32,052 bases of DNA, taken from Opitutus sp. GAS368. GTDB taxonomy: Bacteria > Verrucomicrobiota > Verrucomicrobiia > Opitutales > UBA953. The stretch spans positions 1-32,052 of the forward strand of contig CAMCWL010000008.1 of the NCBI GenBank assembly GCA_945882655.1, written 5' to 3'. The position numbers were made by a program, and so were the translations under genes. The notes beneath the pieces were generated by a model, which had not been told where the DNA came from, searched no databases, and worked only from the letters and a program-made list of their open reading frames with translations. Below are positions 8,727-17,554 of the stretch, piece by piece (the first letter of the stretch is position 1; every line of letters begins with the position of its first letter).

Positions 8727-10460
8727 ATGTTCACTTCCAGCAAGAACCCCCCCACCCTCTCTTGGGTAGACTGCCTCAGCGGAGCCCGAGGTCTCATCGA
8801 CAGCCTCCCTTCCTCCCTGCCTGGCGACGACGCCCACCCGTCCCTTTCGTTGGTCAAAAACGGCGAGACCCTCGCCCTTGAACCCTCCGGACACGGTTCA
8901 GCCCTCGTCAATGGCGCCCCGCTCCGTCAGCGACTCGACATCTCCGAAGCCACGACAATCCAACTGGCCTCTGCCCTCCTGGTCGCGGCCCCGGCCGACC
9001 AGCAGAACTTCACCTTCATCCGTACTGACCTCTGGGTACTCTTCGACGCCCAGACCGGCGACCAGCTTGGCGAATTTCCTCCGCAACGCCTGCTCGAGGT
9101 CGCCCAAGAGCTCGGCCGGGCCACCGACACGCTCGCCTGCACGCCGCAGGGACTCGAAGTCGGTTTCAGTCTTTCACAAATCGCGCCACTGCTATCGCCA
9201 CAGGAAGAAGCGCCCATTCGTCCCAGCGGCAAGGCACTGCTCGCCGCCGAACAGAACCGCGGCGCCCACCTCTGTCCGGTCTGCTGGACACGCTTCGACG
9301 CCGGCGACGCACTGAGCATCGCGGTGCACGAAGATCTGCGCGGCGACCCCATCCTCGGCTCCGATGTGCGCCTGCGTTTCCAGCCGACCCGCTTTAACGA
9401 CCAAGGCCTCGCCCTCGACCCGATGGGCCTCGCGTGTACCGACATCGCCTGCCCGCACTGCCGCCGCCAACTTCCGCCGGGCTACCTCGATCGTCCGCAC
9501 CGTATCATCTCGCTCATCGGCGCACCCAGCGCTGGCAAGTCCTACTACCTCGCGGTGCTCACGCGCACGTTGCAAGACCGCCTGCCAGAGGACTTCAACC
9601 TGGCCTTCAAGGATGGCGACCCCAGCGGCAACATGCTGCTCAACCAGATGCGCAACACGCTCTTCTCCGCGGCCACGCCGGAAGACGCACTGCTCGGCAA
9701 GACGGCCCTCGAAGGCGCGACCTACGAGAAGCTCCCCCGCCTCGGCCGCATGGTCTCCCTGCCCCGACCGTTCATTTACTCGATCAGCCGCCCCGGCCAG
9801 CAGCGCAACGAGACCTCGGTCATCCTTTACGATAACGCCGGCGAACACTTCGAGCCCGGCATCGATATCCATGATTCGCCCGGCGCGATGCACGTCGCGA
9901 CGTCGAGCGGACTTATTTTCCTCTTCGACCCCACTGCCAACGCGCGTTTCAAAGCCAAGCTCGTCGGCGTCGATGACCCACAGTTCACGCTCAAGGGACG
10001 CATCGACCAACAGGATAGCATCCTAGCCGAGATGGAGACCCGCATGAAGCGCGTTCTCGGACTCGCACAGGACGAACGCATCAAGACACCACTCGCCTTC
10101 GTCGTCGGCAAGTCGGACACTTGGGAGAAGCTCCTGAGCTCCCCGCTCGAACCGATCATCAAGTCCGGGGGGCTCGATCTTGCCGCCGTCGCCCGCAACT
10201 CCGCCCGCGTCCGCGAGGTGCTCGTCACACTCTGCCCCGGCCTCGTGGCCTCGGCGGAATCGCTCGCTGAACAAATCAGCTACTTCGCAGCTACTTCATT
10301 CGGACACACTCCGGTGATGATTCAAGCCGGACTGAACAAAGGCCGTATCGCCCCCGACCCGCAGCGCCTTGCGCCGGCGCACGTCGAAGAACCCCTCTAT
10401 TGGCTAATGCACCTCGCTTCCCCGGCGATGTTCCCCTCGTCCGAAAACTCCGCCCGCTGA
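8727..10460 (+). CDS. TRAFAC-like P-loop GTPase with zinc ribbon and possible degenerate FHA-like N-terminus
   Basis: Walker A LIGAPSAGKSYYL; G3/Walker B ILYDNAGEH; G4-like FVVGKSD; zinc ribbon HLCPVCWTRF...IACPHCRRQLP directly before the P-loop; N-terminal GHGSALVNGAPL resembles FHA GT-x-VNG. Confidence 0.8.
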   Translation: MFTSSKNPPTLSWVDCLSGARGLIDSLPSSLPGDDAHPSLSLVKNGETLALEPSGHGSALVNGAPLRQRLDISEATTIQLASALLVAAPADQQNFTFIRTDLWVLFDAQTGDQLGEFPPQRLLEVAQELGRATDTLACTPQGLEVGFSLSQIAPLLSPQEEAPIRPSGKALLAAEQNRGAHLCPVCWTRFDAGDALSIAVHEDLRGDPILGSDVRLRFQPTRFNDQGLALDPMGLACTDIACPHCRRQLPPGYLDRPHRIISLIGAPSAGKSYYLAVLTRTLQDRLPEDFNLAFKDGDPSGNMLLNQMRNTLFSAATPEDALLGKTALEGATYEKLPRLGRMVSLPRPFIYSISRPGQQRNETSVILYDNAGEHFEPGIDIHDSPGAMHVATSSGLIFLFDPTANARFKAKLVGVDDPQFTLKGRIDQQDSILAEMETRMKRVLGLAQDERIKTPLAFVVGKSDTWEKLLSSPLEPIIKSGGLDLAAVARNSARVREVLVTLCPGLVASAESLAEQISYFAATSFGHTPVMIQAGLNKGRIAPDPQRLAPAHVEEPLYWLMHLASPAMFPSSENSAR

Positions 10461-12595
10461 TGCCCCTCCAACTTATCTTCACGTCAGCGCCACAGGGACT
10501 CACTCCCGGACGTAGCGGCTATTGCACCATCGCCCGCCACCGCGCTATCCCTGACCGCCTAGCCCAGTTGCTTGAGTCCGTCGGCACGCCGCATGAACGC
10601 CCCGAAGGCGAGACGTACACGTTCCGTATGCTTGAAGCCGGCGGTAAGAACTGGTGCGTACTCTCACGCTTCGTCGCCCGCGGCCTCGACTACACGCAGC
10701 GCGACAACCGCCTCGCCCATCACCTGATCTTCTCTCTCGAAGAAGCTGCCGTCCTCCCGCCGCCCGCCGCCATCGCGGGACGCTGGAAAGGCTGGCGCGA
10801 CGAATGGTCCGGAGCTCCCACCTGGCTCGAAGGCGAGGAACGCCCGCTTCAACTGGAAACGCAGACACCCCTGACGCCCGCCGTGACGTGGCGCGAAGAA
10901 ACCGGCACCGGCGCGAAAGCCGCCTGGCTCATCAACGCTTCCGGCCCCGCTGCGGTCGGCCTGCTCAATCCACCCGAAACCCTGCGCCTCCTCCGACTCC
11001 TCGCCGAAGCCTCCGCGCTCCTCGGTAAGTCTGCTTGGGCCGCCACTTTCACCACCGACGCCACCACCACGGGCAGCGACGGCTTCCTCTGGGCCGTCAA
11101 CTCGACCTCCGCCGCGGCAACAATCGACTTCACCACCGCGAAGTCTCTGCCCGCCCCCTCGGGCGATATCGCCCGTCAGGCCGCCGCCGGACTGACTTCG
11201 CCGAAAGCCGTCGCCGGACAGCCTCAGCGTCGCGCCGCCGCCGCGCCCTCTGCCGCTACCTCCGGCAACAATTCAGCCGCCTGGATTATTGGAGGAGTCA
11301 TCATCCTCGCAGCCGGAGCCGTGGCACTGTTCATGCTGAACCGCCAGCCCGAGCCCACGCCTCCCGCAATCATCGTCGAAGTCAAACCGCAGCCTTCTCC
11401 GGCCGACAACGCCAAGAGCGAAGAGATCCTAAAAGCCAACCGCGCCCTCACCGAAATCCAAGGATTAATGGACTCCGATGATTTCATGGGCGCCGCCAAG
11501 CTATGGGCGGAGACCAGTAAACTTTCGCCGACCTTTGTCCGTAACTACCGCGAACAGATTCTGCCTCGAATCCTCAGCAACTTCTCCACCAGCGTAACGA
11601 AGCAACTCCTGAGCCGTTTAGATCGTCCAGGAATCCTGAACGACCCGAAGTCCATCCTGGCATCAATCACCGAAGCCAAAGAAGCTCTCCAGCTCGGAGC
11701 GGAAATTAAAGTACCGCAGGACGAACCATGGAAGCGCCTGCAGGCCTGCCTCGATCGCGCCCAGTCTCTGACCACTATCGAAGTGCGCCCGACGATGGTG
11801 ATCCCCGGCGAATGGCGAACCGGCGAATCGGGACCAAACTCCCCGTCGCAGGCCGACTTCACTCTTTCCCGCTCCGCCGCCGACGCTGTGACCAAGTTCG
11901 TCGAGGCATCCGGGGCAACCCAGCGCGTGTCCGTTCAGATTCGTATCCGCCTGCTCGCCTTCACCTCCCCTCACCTCCGCGACGACAGTACGAAATACCT
12001 TAACGGCGAGATCCGTCGCACGCCACAGGCCACCTGGATTGAATCGACCCCCGAGCCCGGTAAACTCCCTGCCATCGGCATCGGACTGAGGAATGGCCGC
12101 AATGAAGTCTCGCTCAACTTCCCCACCGGCGAAGGCGCCCGTGGTGGCGCAAATCGCTTGATTGAAGTGATTCTCCCGAACGGTGATCGTCAGTGCTTCG
12201 CGCTCATCAGTGACCTCCCCGCTCTCCAGCCGCTGAACCTCGGCCCGGATGCACTGCTGCTAGACGCCGACACGGGCGTCATCCGTCCTGCCCCCTGGGC
12301 CGAAAGCGCGGTCAATGCCTTCATCTGGACCAATGGCTCAATCGGACTTTATCCGAATGGCCACGAATTCCCCGATCGCGACCTCCCTTCAATCCGCGCC
12401 ACTCGCTCCATGCTCGAGACCGACATCATCCGCCTTGAAAGCAAGCAAGGCCCCGGCACGCCGCCCTACGAAGTCGTCGCCCAGCGCCGCAAACTCTTCA
12501 AGGAAGGTAAGCTCATGCAGGCGGGTGCTCCGTGGTCAATCCAAGCCATCGACGTGAACGGTGCGGCCGGACCCCGACTGCTGGAATTCCGCTGA
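10460..12595 (+). CDS. GTPase-associated protein 1-like (GAP1-N2-like) single-TM protein
   Basis: N-terminus MPLQLIFTSAPQGLTPGRSGYCTIARHRAIPDRLAQLLESVG...RLAHHLIFS resembles GAP1-N domains; TM AAWIIGGVIILAAGAVALFML around 11276-11340. Start codon overlaps the upstream stop (TGATG); start moved from 10400 to 10460. Confidence 0.7.
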   Translation: MPLQLIFTSAPQGLTPGRSGYCTIARHRAIPDRLAQLLESVGTPHERPEGETYTFRMLEAGGKNWCVLSRFVARGLDYTQRDNRLAHHLIFSLEEAAVLPPPAAIAGRWKGWRDEWSGAPTWLEGEERPLQLETQTPLTPAVTWREETGTGAKAAWLINASGPAAVGLLNPPETLRLLRLLAEASALLGKSAWAATFTTDATTTGSDGFLWAVNSTSAAATIDFTTAKSLPAPSGDIARQAAAGLTSPKAVAGQPQRRAAAAPSAATSGNNSAAWIIGGVIILAAGAVALFMLNRQPEPTPPAIIVEVKPQPSPADNAKSEEILKANRALTEIQGLMDSDDFMGAAKLWAETSKLSPTFVRNYREQILPRILSNFSTSVTKQLLSRLDRPGILNDPKSILASITEAKEALQLGAEIKVPQDEPWKRLQACLDRAQSLTTIEVRPTMVIPGEWRTGESGPNSPSQADFTLSRSAADAVTKFVEASGATQRVSVQIRIRLLAFTSPHLRDDSTKYLNGEIRRTPQATWIESTPEPGKLPAIGIGLRNGRNEVSLNFPTGEGARGGANRLIEVILPNGDRQCFALISDLPALQPLNLGPDALLLDADTGVIRPAPWAESAVNAFIWTNGSIGLYPNGHEFPDRDLPSIRATRSMLETDIIRLESKQGPGTPPYEVVAQRRKLFKEGKLMQAGAPWSIQAIDVNGAAGPRLLEFR

Positions 12596-12598
12596 TCC

Positions 12599-15547
12599 AT
12601 GCAGGCCGAACGCCTCATCGCCCGCATTCGCGGACAGCTCGAACTCGGCACCCCCGACCTCGAGGCGCGTTCCCTCGCAGGCGAATACGCCGCTCTGTGC
12701 CAGCGCGCCCGCGAGCGCCTCGAACAGTGTGCGACGCTCGTACGCAGCGGCAACGAGCACGCCGCCTTCCAGTCCGCGGAATCCGACCCTGATCTCCTTG
12801 GGCTCTGCGCCCTGCTGAGCTTCGCGGAGTCTGACCGTTGGCACGCCCTCTGCCGGGAGCGCGGCCTGCCCGCCGGCTTCCCTCTCGACGGCCAGCATGT
12901 GCTCGCCGTCGAAAGCCTCTACGGTCGCGAGATCGGCGAAAGCCACCCGCTCTACGGCGATTACCGCGACGCCATTCGCCGTCGCGAGGAAGACCGCGCC
13001 CTCTCCGTCCTGCGTTCGATTGTTCGGATTAACCCGAACGACCCTAACGCCCGCTCTGAACTCGCCCGACTCTCCGCCAAGTTCCTCCGGGAATCACTCG
13101 GCAAGGTCGCGACCTTCTTTGAGCAAGGCCGCGAAGAGGAAGCCGTCGAGCTGATGAATCGCATGGAGCGCTTCGGCGCCAACGACCTCGCTGACGAGCC
13201 GCGCTGGGATGACGCCCTTGCCCGCCGCGTGGCCTGGCTGCGCTCAAAGGCGGCTCAACAGGTCACGACGCTCGTCGCCGACGCCGCTGAAGCGCGCGCG
13301 GGAGGCCACTGGGAAGCCTGCGCCGCCTCACTGGGCCGAGTTCGCTCCCTCGAGCGCGACCATCAACTCACCCTGCCCGCCGAACTCTCTACCCAAATCG
13401 TCGAGCTCGAAGCCTGGGCTGGCGAACTAGCTGGCGTCGCGGAAGCCGAAGCCAGCCTGCGCGCCACGATTGAAAGCCTGAACGACGAATGGGCGACACT
13501 CCAACAGGAAGCCGCCCGCGGCTCCTCTCCCGCCATTCTCATCGTCCGCCTGAGTTCCTGGCTCGAGCGCGCGACGCCGCAGGCTGAACGTCTACCCGAA
13601 GGCATCCTGCGCGAAGTGCGCGCCCTCCGCCAGAACACCCGCGCCCGCTTGAACCGACGCTACATGGTGATGACGACCTCCTGGGTCGCCAGCCTGTTGC
13701 TCGTCATTGCGGGCGTGGTCTACTGGAATATCCTCAAGACGAAGGAAGAAGAATCGCGGGACCGTTTCTCCGAAGCCTCCCGCCTCATCGAACTCTACGA
13801 TCATCCGGCCGCGCTCGTCGCGCTCGACGAATTCGAACGCGGCGGCATCTCCGCTGCCGACCAAGCCGTGCGTAAGGCGCAGACGGCTCCGCTCCGTCAG
13901 CGCCTGGCCACGCAGAACGCCGATGGGCAGCGACTGCATCTCGAAGCGCTGGCGCTCGCGGATCGACGTAAACAAGGTCTGACTTTAGGTAACGTCGCCG
14001 AGACGGAAAGCCGCGCCAGCAAGTATCTTCAGGAATTCAACCAAGTGGGCGGCAGCCTTCAGTCCAAACTCAAGGCCATCCTCCCGGAACCCGAAGGCCT
14101 ATTATCCGCCTGCCGACAGATGCTGGATCGCACCCGCAACGACGTCGCCACCCAGATCGTGCTCCTCAACAAAGCCATGGGGGATGACAACGTCAGCGAC
14201 CTCGCCAAGGCGGCCGAGGCCCTCGAGCGCCTCCGCCTCCTGCTCAAGACCTTGACCGACGCTAAAGACAAGGACCTCGACTCCGCTTTGGCCGCAGCCG
14301 ACCGGGCCGAGTTACGACTCGCGGGCGAACGTAAGACGATCGCCGCGCTCAAAGGTCTCGGTAAAGCAGCTGACCTTGCGGGCTACCTCGCCGCCCTCTC
14401 CGATACCGCCGCGAATACCGTCGGCGAAAAATCTGACCTCAGTTCCCGCGCCTCCTTCGTCTTCGCCCGTGCACCCACTCTGCAAGCCCTTCCACGTTCG
14501 GCCCTCGCCCCACGCGTCGGCGCAATGTGGGATGCTGCCGCCACGGCTGACCCGTCAGGCATCTTTAATCCCGCTATATTGACCGACGTCGAGCAACGCG
14601 GTCTGCGCACCCTCTCCGATACGTCCCAAGCAGATTCGCTCCGCCGCTACACGCTCAACCTTTATTCCGTCCGCGGAATCGCGACGGGCCGCACAGTCTT
14701 CGTGATTGGCGACATCACCGAATCCAAGCGGAACATCACGGATGGCGTCGAGTTCAGCCAGAAGGCCAAGGAGCTTACCCGCGAAGGGGCGGTGGTCGAA
14801 ATCACCTGGAGCCGTCGCGAATTCAATAACGGGGTGCGCGCGGGCGAGGAGATTACCAATCCCGCTACGATCAACGAATTAGACTTCATCCGTCAGGTCA
14901 GCCGCTTTCAGGACGCCAAGACGGGCAAACTACTCGAACCGCTCATTCGCACGATGGACCGAGTCCGCCGGAGCGACTCGCGCTACCCGGAGTTGCGTGC
15001 CTACCAACTCCAGGAACTTTATAGGCTCGCGACCAGCCGACCAGACGCCTGGGGCTTACTCTTCTCTCCCTCCGCCCAGCGCGATGCCGAGCAGTTACGC
15101 CGCATCACGCAAAATGCGCTGCGTCCTTACGACTTCCTCTTCAAGGACAAGTGGGCCGACATTCAGCTAGAGTTGCGCGCCTTCCTGACTCCCCCTGGTG
15201 GCGCCGGCTACGCCGAGGAGGCCCGCTTCTGGCGCGCGACCTTCGCCAACCTACGTAATCGTAAGCTCATCTTCGCCGGCTGGGTCGGCCGTGACGGTAA
15301 GCCCGAGCTCCGTGAGACGATCAAGGGTAGCGCGCTCTACGGTCTCGATAACGAAGGCAAGGCCACGGTGCTCTTCCGCGTCGGCGACGACGGCGAGGTC
15401 AAGCGTGTCGCTGAAGCCGCACCCCTCACCCCGTTGCTGCGTTACCCTGGCACTGTCGCCGAAGCCGCGCAGGCGGCCGGCATCCCGAAAGGATTGCTCG
15501 CGCCCGAAGGCGGCTGGGAAACCCTCCTCCAAGGCCGAGATCTCTGA
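12599..15547 (+). CDS. Large hypothetical protein, mostly helical, single central TM
   Basis: Begins 3 nt after the upstream stop; long Ala/Glu/Arg-rich helices; TM VMTTSWVASLLLVIAGVVYWNIL from about 13664. No family recognised. Confidence 0.85.
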   Translation: MQAERLIARIRGQLELGTPDLEARSLAGEYAALCQRARERLEQCATLVRSGNEHAAFQSAESDPDLLGLCALLSFAESDRWHALCRERGLPAGFPLDGQHVLAVESLYGREIGESHPLYGDYRDAIRRREEDRALSVLRSIVRINPNDPNARSELARLSAKFLRESLGKVATFFEQGREEEAVELMNRMERFGANDLADEPRWDDALARRVAWLRSKAAQQVTTLVADAAEARAGGHWEACAASLGRVRSLERDHQLTLPAELSTQIVELEAWAGELAGVAEAEASLRATIESLNDEWATLQQEAARGSSPAILIVRLSSWLERATPQAERLPEGILREVRALRQNTRARLNRRYMVMTTSWVASLLLVIAGVVYWNILKTKEEESRDRFSEASRLIELYDHPAALVALDEFERGGISAADQAVRKAQTAPLRQRLATQNADGQRLHLEALALADRRKQGLTLGNVAETESRASKYLQEFNQVGGSLQSKLKAILPEPEGLLSACRQMLDRTRNDVATQIVLLNKAMGDDNVSDLAKAAEALERLRLLLKTLTDAKDKDLDSALAAADRAELRLAGERKTIAALKGLGKAADLAGYLAALSDTAANTVGEKSDLSSRASFVFARAPTLQALPRSALAPRVGAMWDAAATADPSGIFNPAILTDVEQRGLRTLSDTSQADSLRRYTLNLYSVRGIATGRTVFVIGDITESKRNITDGVEFSQKAKELTREGAVVEITWSRREFNNGVRAGEEITNPATINELDFIRQVSRFQDAKTGKLLEPLIRTMDRVRRSDSRYPELRAYQLQELYRLATSRPDAWGLLFSPSAQRDAEQLRRITQNALRPYDFLFKDKWADIQLELRAFLTPPGGAGYAEEARFWRATFANLRNRKLIFAGWVGRDGKPELRETIKGSALYGLDNEGKATVLFRVGDDGEVKRVAEAAPLTPLLRYPGTVAEAAQAAGIPKGLLAPEGGWETLLQGRDL

Positions 15548-15550
15548 ACG

Positions 15551-16183
15551 ATGTCACGCCCTACCCAATTCCGCCTCCGCTGGAAAGGCGCCGTCACCGG
15601 CCCCTTCCCGCTCGTTCGCGTGAGCGAGATGCTCCGGGCGGGCGAGATCAGCCTCCTGCATAACATTGAAGTCGACGGATCCTGGATGACAGTCCGCGAT
15701 TACTTCCGTGCCATCGGCCTCAGCCGCACCTCCTCGGTTTCGTCCACAGATTCGTCCGGACACGGCGCCGACACACCGCCCCCACCGCCAGGAGCAGAGC
15801 TCCCGCTCGGTGAATCACTCGCGCCCGTCGACGCCCGCAATGCCGCCGGCGAATCTCTCGAGCGTGCGGTGCGCGAAGGCTACCTCTGGTGCGGCTCGAC
15901 CTTCCTGCTCCCGCCGCTCTTCGCATTGCTCATCTACGCAGTCTACATCTTGGATACCGACCGCCAAATCTCGCGCACGATGCTGCTCATCCTGCTCGCC
16001 TTCACGACCACGCCGGCGGCACTCCTACCAATCCTCTTCGTCCGGAAGCTGGGCGTGACCCTGGAACAAGAAGGCCTGTCGGACATCCGCCAAACTCAGG
16101 CAAATCTCGTGATCGTCCTCGGTTTCCTGAGCCTAGCCCTGTGGATGCTCTGCTTCTTCGTACTCCTTCCCACCCACCCCTAA
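15551..16183 (+). CDS. GYF_2-like domain protein with C-terminal TM segments
   Basis: N-terminus FRLRWKGAVTGPFPLVRVSEMLRAGEISLLHNIEVDGSWMTVRDY resembles GYF_2 (GPF, basis for W..V); hydrophobic segments FLLPPLFALLIYAVYIL, MLLILLAFTTTPAALLPILFV, LVIVLGFLSLALWMLCFFVLL. Begins 3 nt after the upstream stop. Confidence 0.72.
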   Translation: MSRPTQFRLRWKGAVTGPFPLVRVSEMLRAGEISLLHNIEVDGSWMTVRDYFRAIGLSRTSSVSSTDSSGHGADTPPPPPGAELPLGESLAPVDARNAAGESLERAVREGYLWCGSTFLLPPLFALLIYAVYILDTDRQISRTMLLILLAFTTTPAALLPILFVRKLGVTLEQEGLSDIRQTQANLVIVLGFLSLALWMLCFFVLLPTHP

Positions 16184-16241
16184 GCCTCAATCGGCTTGAC
16201 GAGCCAAGGCGGGACGGCTGGACTGACCGAACTCGGTTTTC

Positions 16242-16318
16242 GGTAGTGTAGCTCAGTTGGTTAGAGCGAGGGACTCATAAGCCCTAGGTCGGCAGTTCGA
16301 TCCTGCCCACTACCACCA
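16242..16318 (+). tRNA. tRNA with CAU anticodon (elongator Met, or Ile2 if lysidine-modified); CCA encoded
   Basis: GGTAGTG acceptor pairs with CACTACC; D stem GCTC/GAGC; anticodon loop CTCATAA; T arm GGCAG-TTCGATC-CTGCC; discriminator A plus CCA; 77 nt. Confidence 0.95.
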
Positions 16319-16337
16319 CCGAGTGCACTCTTTCCGC

Positions 16338-16880
16338 TTAGGCCTTCAGGATGGCCGAGACTGGGATATCCAGTCCGTCCTTCCACAGGGCTTCCAGGGC
16401 GTAGCTCTTGCGGATATCGTCGCGGAAGACGTGGAAAAGAACGTCGAAGGCATCCACGACCGTCCAGCCGCTGTCGCGCTGGGATTCGGAGCGGGAAGTC
16501 ACGCCAACATCATCAAGGGCATGCTCAAGGGCGATGCGCAGAGCGCGCAGGTGCGGCTCGGACGTACCGGTGGCGATGACAAGGAAATCAGCGATGGAAG
16601 AAATCTGGCCCATCTCGAGGACGCGGATCTCGACGGCTTTCTTGTCATCCAAGGCGCGCACGGCGGCGATGAGGTGGGCCGGAATCTTCGGCATGACCAC
16701 CATCGGCTTGGCGGCAGCCTTCTCGCCGCGGCTCTTGGCCTTCAAAGCAGGGATGGCTGGGATGACGCGGCGTGCCGGGCGGACCGAACGGGCGGCAGGC
16801 TTGGCCGACTTGCCAGCGGGGCGACCCTTAGCGGCAGGCTTGGCGGAGGTCTTCTTGGTCTTCTTTTTAAGGGCGGACAT
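16338..16880 (-). CDS. rsfS: Ribosome silencing factor RsfS with a Lys/Ala/Pro-rich N-terminal extension
   Basis: Core AVRALDDKKAVEIRVLEMGQISSIADFLVIATGTSEPHLRAL...DSGWTVVDAFDVLFHVFRDDIRKSYALEALW; basic tail KKKTKKTSAKPAAKGRPAGKSAKPAAR. Confidence 0.92.
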   Translation of the reverse strand: MSALKKKTKKTSAKPAAKGRPAGKSAKPAARSVRPARRVIPAIPALKAKSRGEKAAAKPMVVMPKIPAHLIAAVRALDDKKAVEIRVLEMGQISSIADFLVIATGTSEPHLRALRIALEHALDDVGVTSRSESQRDSGWTVVDAFDVLFHVFRDDIRKSYALEALWKDGLDIPVSAILKA

Positions 16881-16882
16881 GG

Positions 16883-17473
16883 TCAGGCTTGGTAAAGGGA
16901 GCGCTCATCGATGTGGCGGGCGACCGCTAGGGGCAAGCCGTTTCGGGGCGAATCACCGCGGCGCAGGGCCTCGCGCAGGGCGGTGGAGGAGACCTGCACC
17001 GCCGGCGCCTTCAGCACGGTCAAGCGAATGAGCGCCGCGATGGCCGGAGGGGGCACAGTCGAGATACCATCACGTGACAGCACGGCAAATTCTACCAGAC
17101 TGCACAGCTCGGCGACCTCCTTCCACCGATCCAGCCTGGCCAACTGATCGGCCCCGAGGACCCAGACCCGCATGGCCTCAGGAAACTCTTTGGCTAATTC
17201 GCGGGCGGTCTCGACGGACCAGCTGGTGCCATCGCGATGGATTTCTCGCTCATCAATTACGGCCCACGGGCAATCTGCAAAGGCGAGGCGGCACATCGTC
17301 GCACGGTCGGCAGCGGAGGCCACTGGCGCGCCTGACCGCAAGGGCGCCTGTCCCGCTGGAATAATGCGGACCTCATCCAATCCCAGCTGCTTATGCGCGG
17401 CCACGGCTGCCGCCACATGACCCGCATGCGGAGGATCGAAAGTCCCACCTAGGATACCGATGGCAGCAGGCAT
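16883..17473 (-). CDS. nadD: Nicotinate-nucleotide adenylyltransferase
   Basis: IGILGGTFDPPHAGHVAAAVAAHKQLGLDEVRIIPAGQAPLR...; WVLGADQLARLDRWKE; VSSTALREALRRG. Confidence 0.94.
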   Translation of the reverse strand: MPAAIGILGGTFDPPHAGHVAAAVAAHKQLGLDEVRIIPAGQAPLRSGAPVASAADRATMCRLAFADCPWAVIDEREIHRDGTSWSVETARELAKEFPEAMRVWVLGADQLARLDRWKEVAELCSLVEFAVLSRDGISTVPPPAIAALIRLTVLKAPAVQVSSTALREALRRGDSPRNGLPLAVARHIDERSLYQA

Positions 17474-17554
17474 GGCGCATTACGCTCCGGCCGGCCGCCG
17501 GTGGCAACCCAAAGCAGGCTTGAGCCCGAGCCCTTCCGCCGAAACACTGCCTCT

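Noticed and set aside
8727-16318. Genomic island inserted at the CAU tRNA
   Set aside because: The operon lies 5' of the tRNA, whereas integration normally uses the tRNA 3' end; no integrase and no repeat of the tRNA 3' end was noticed.
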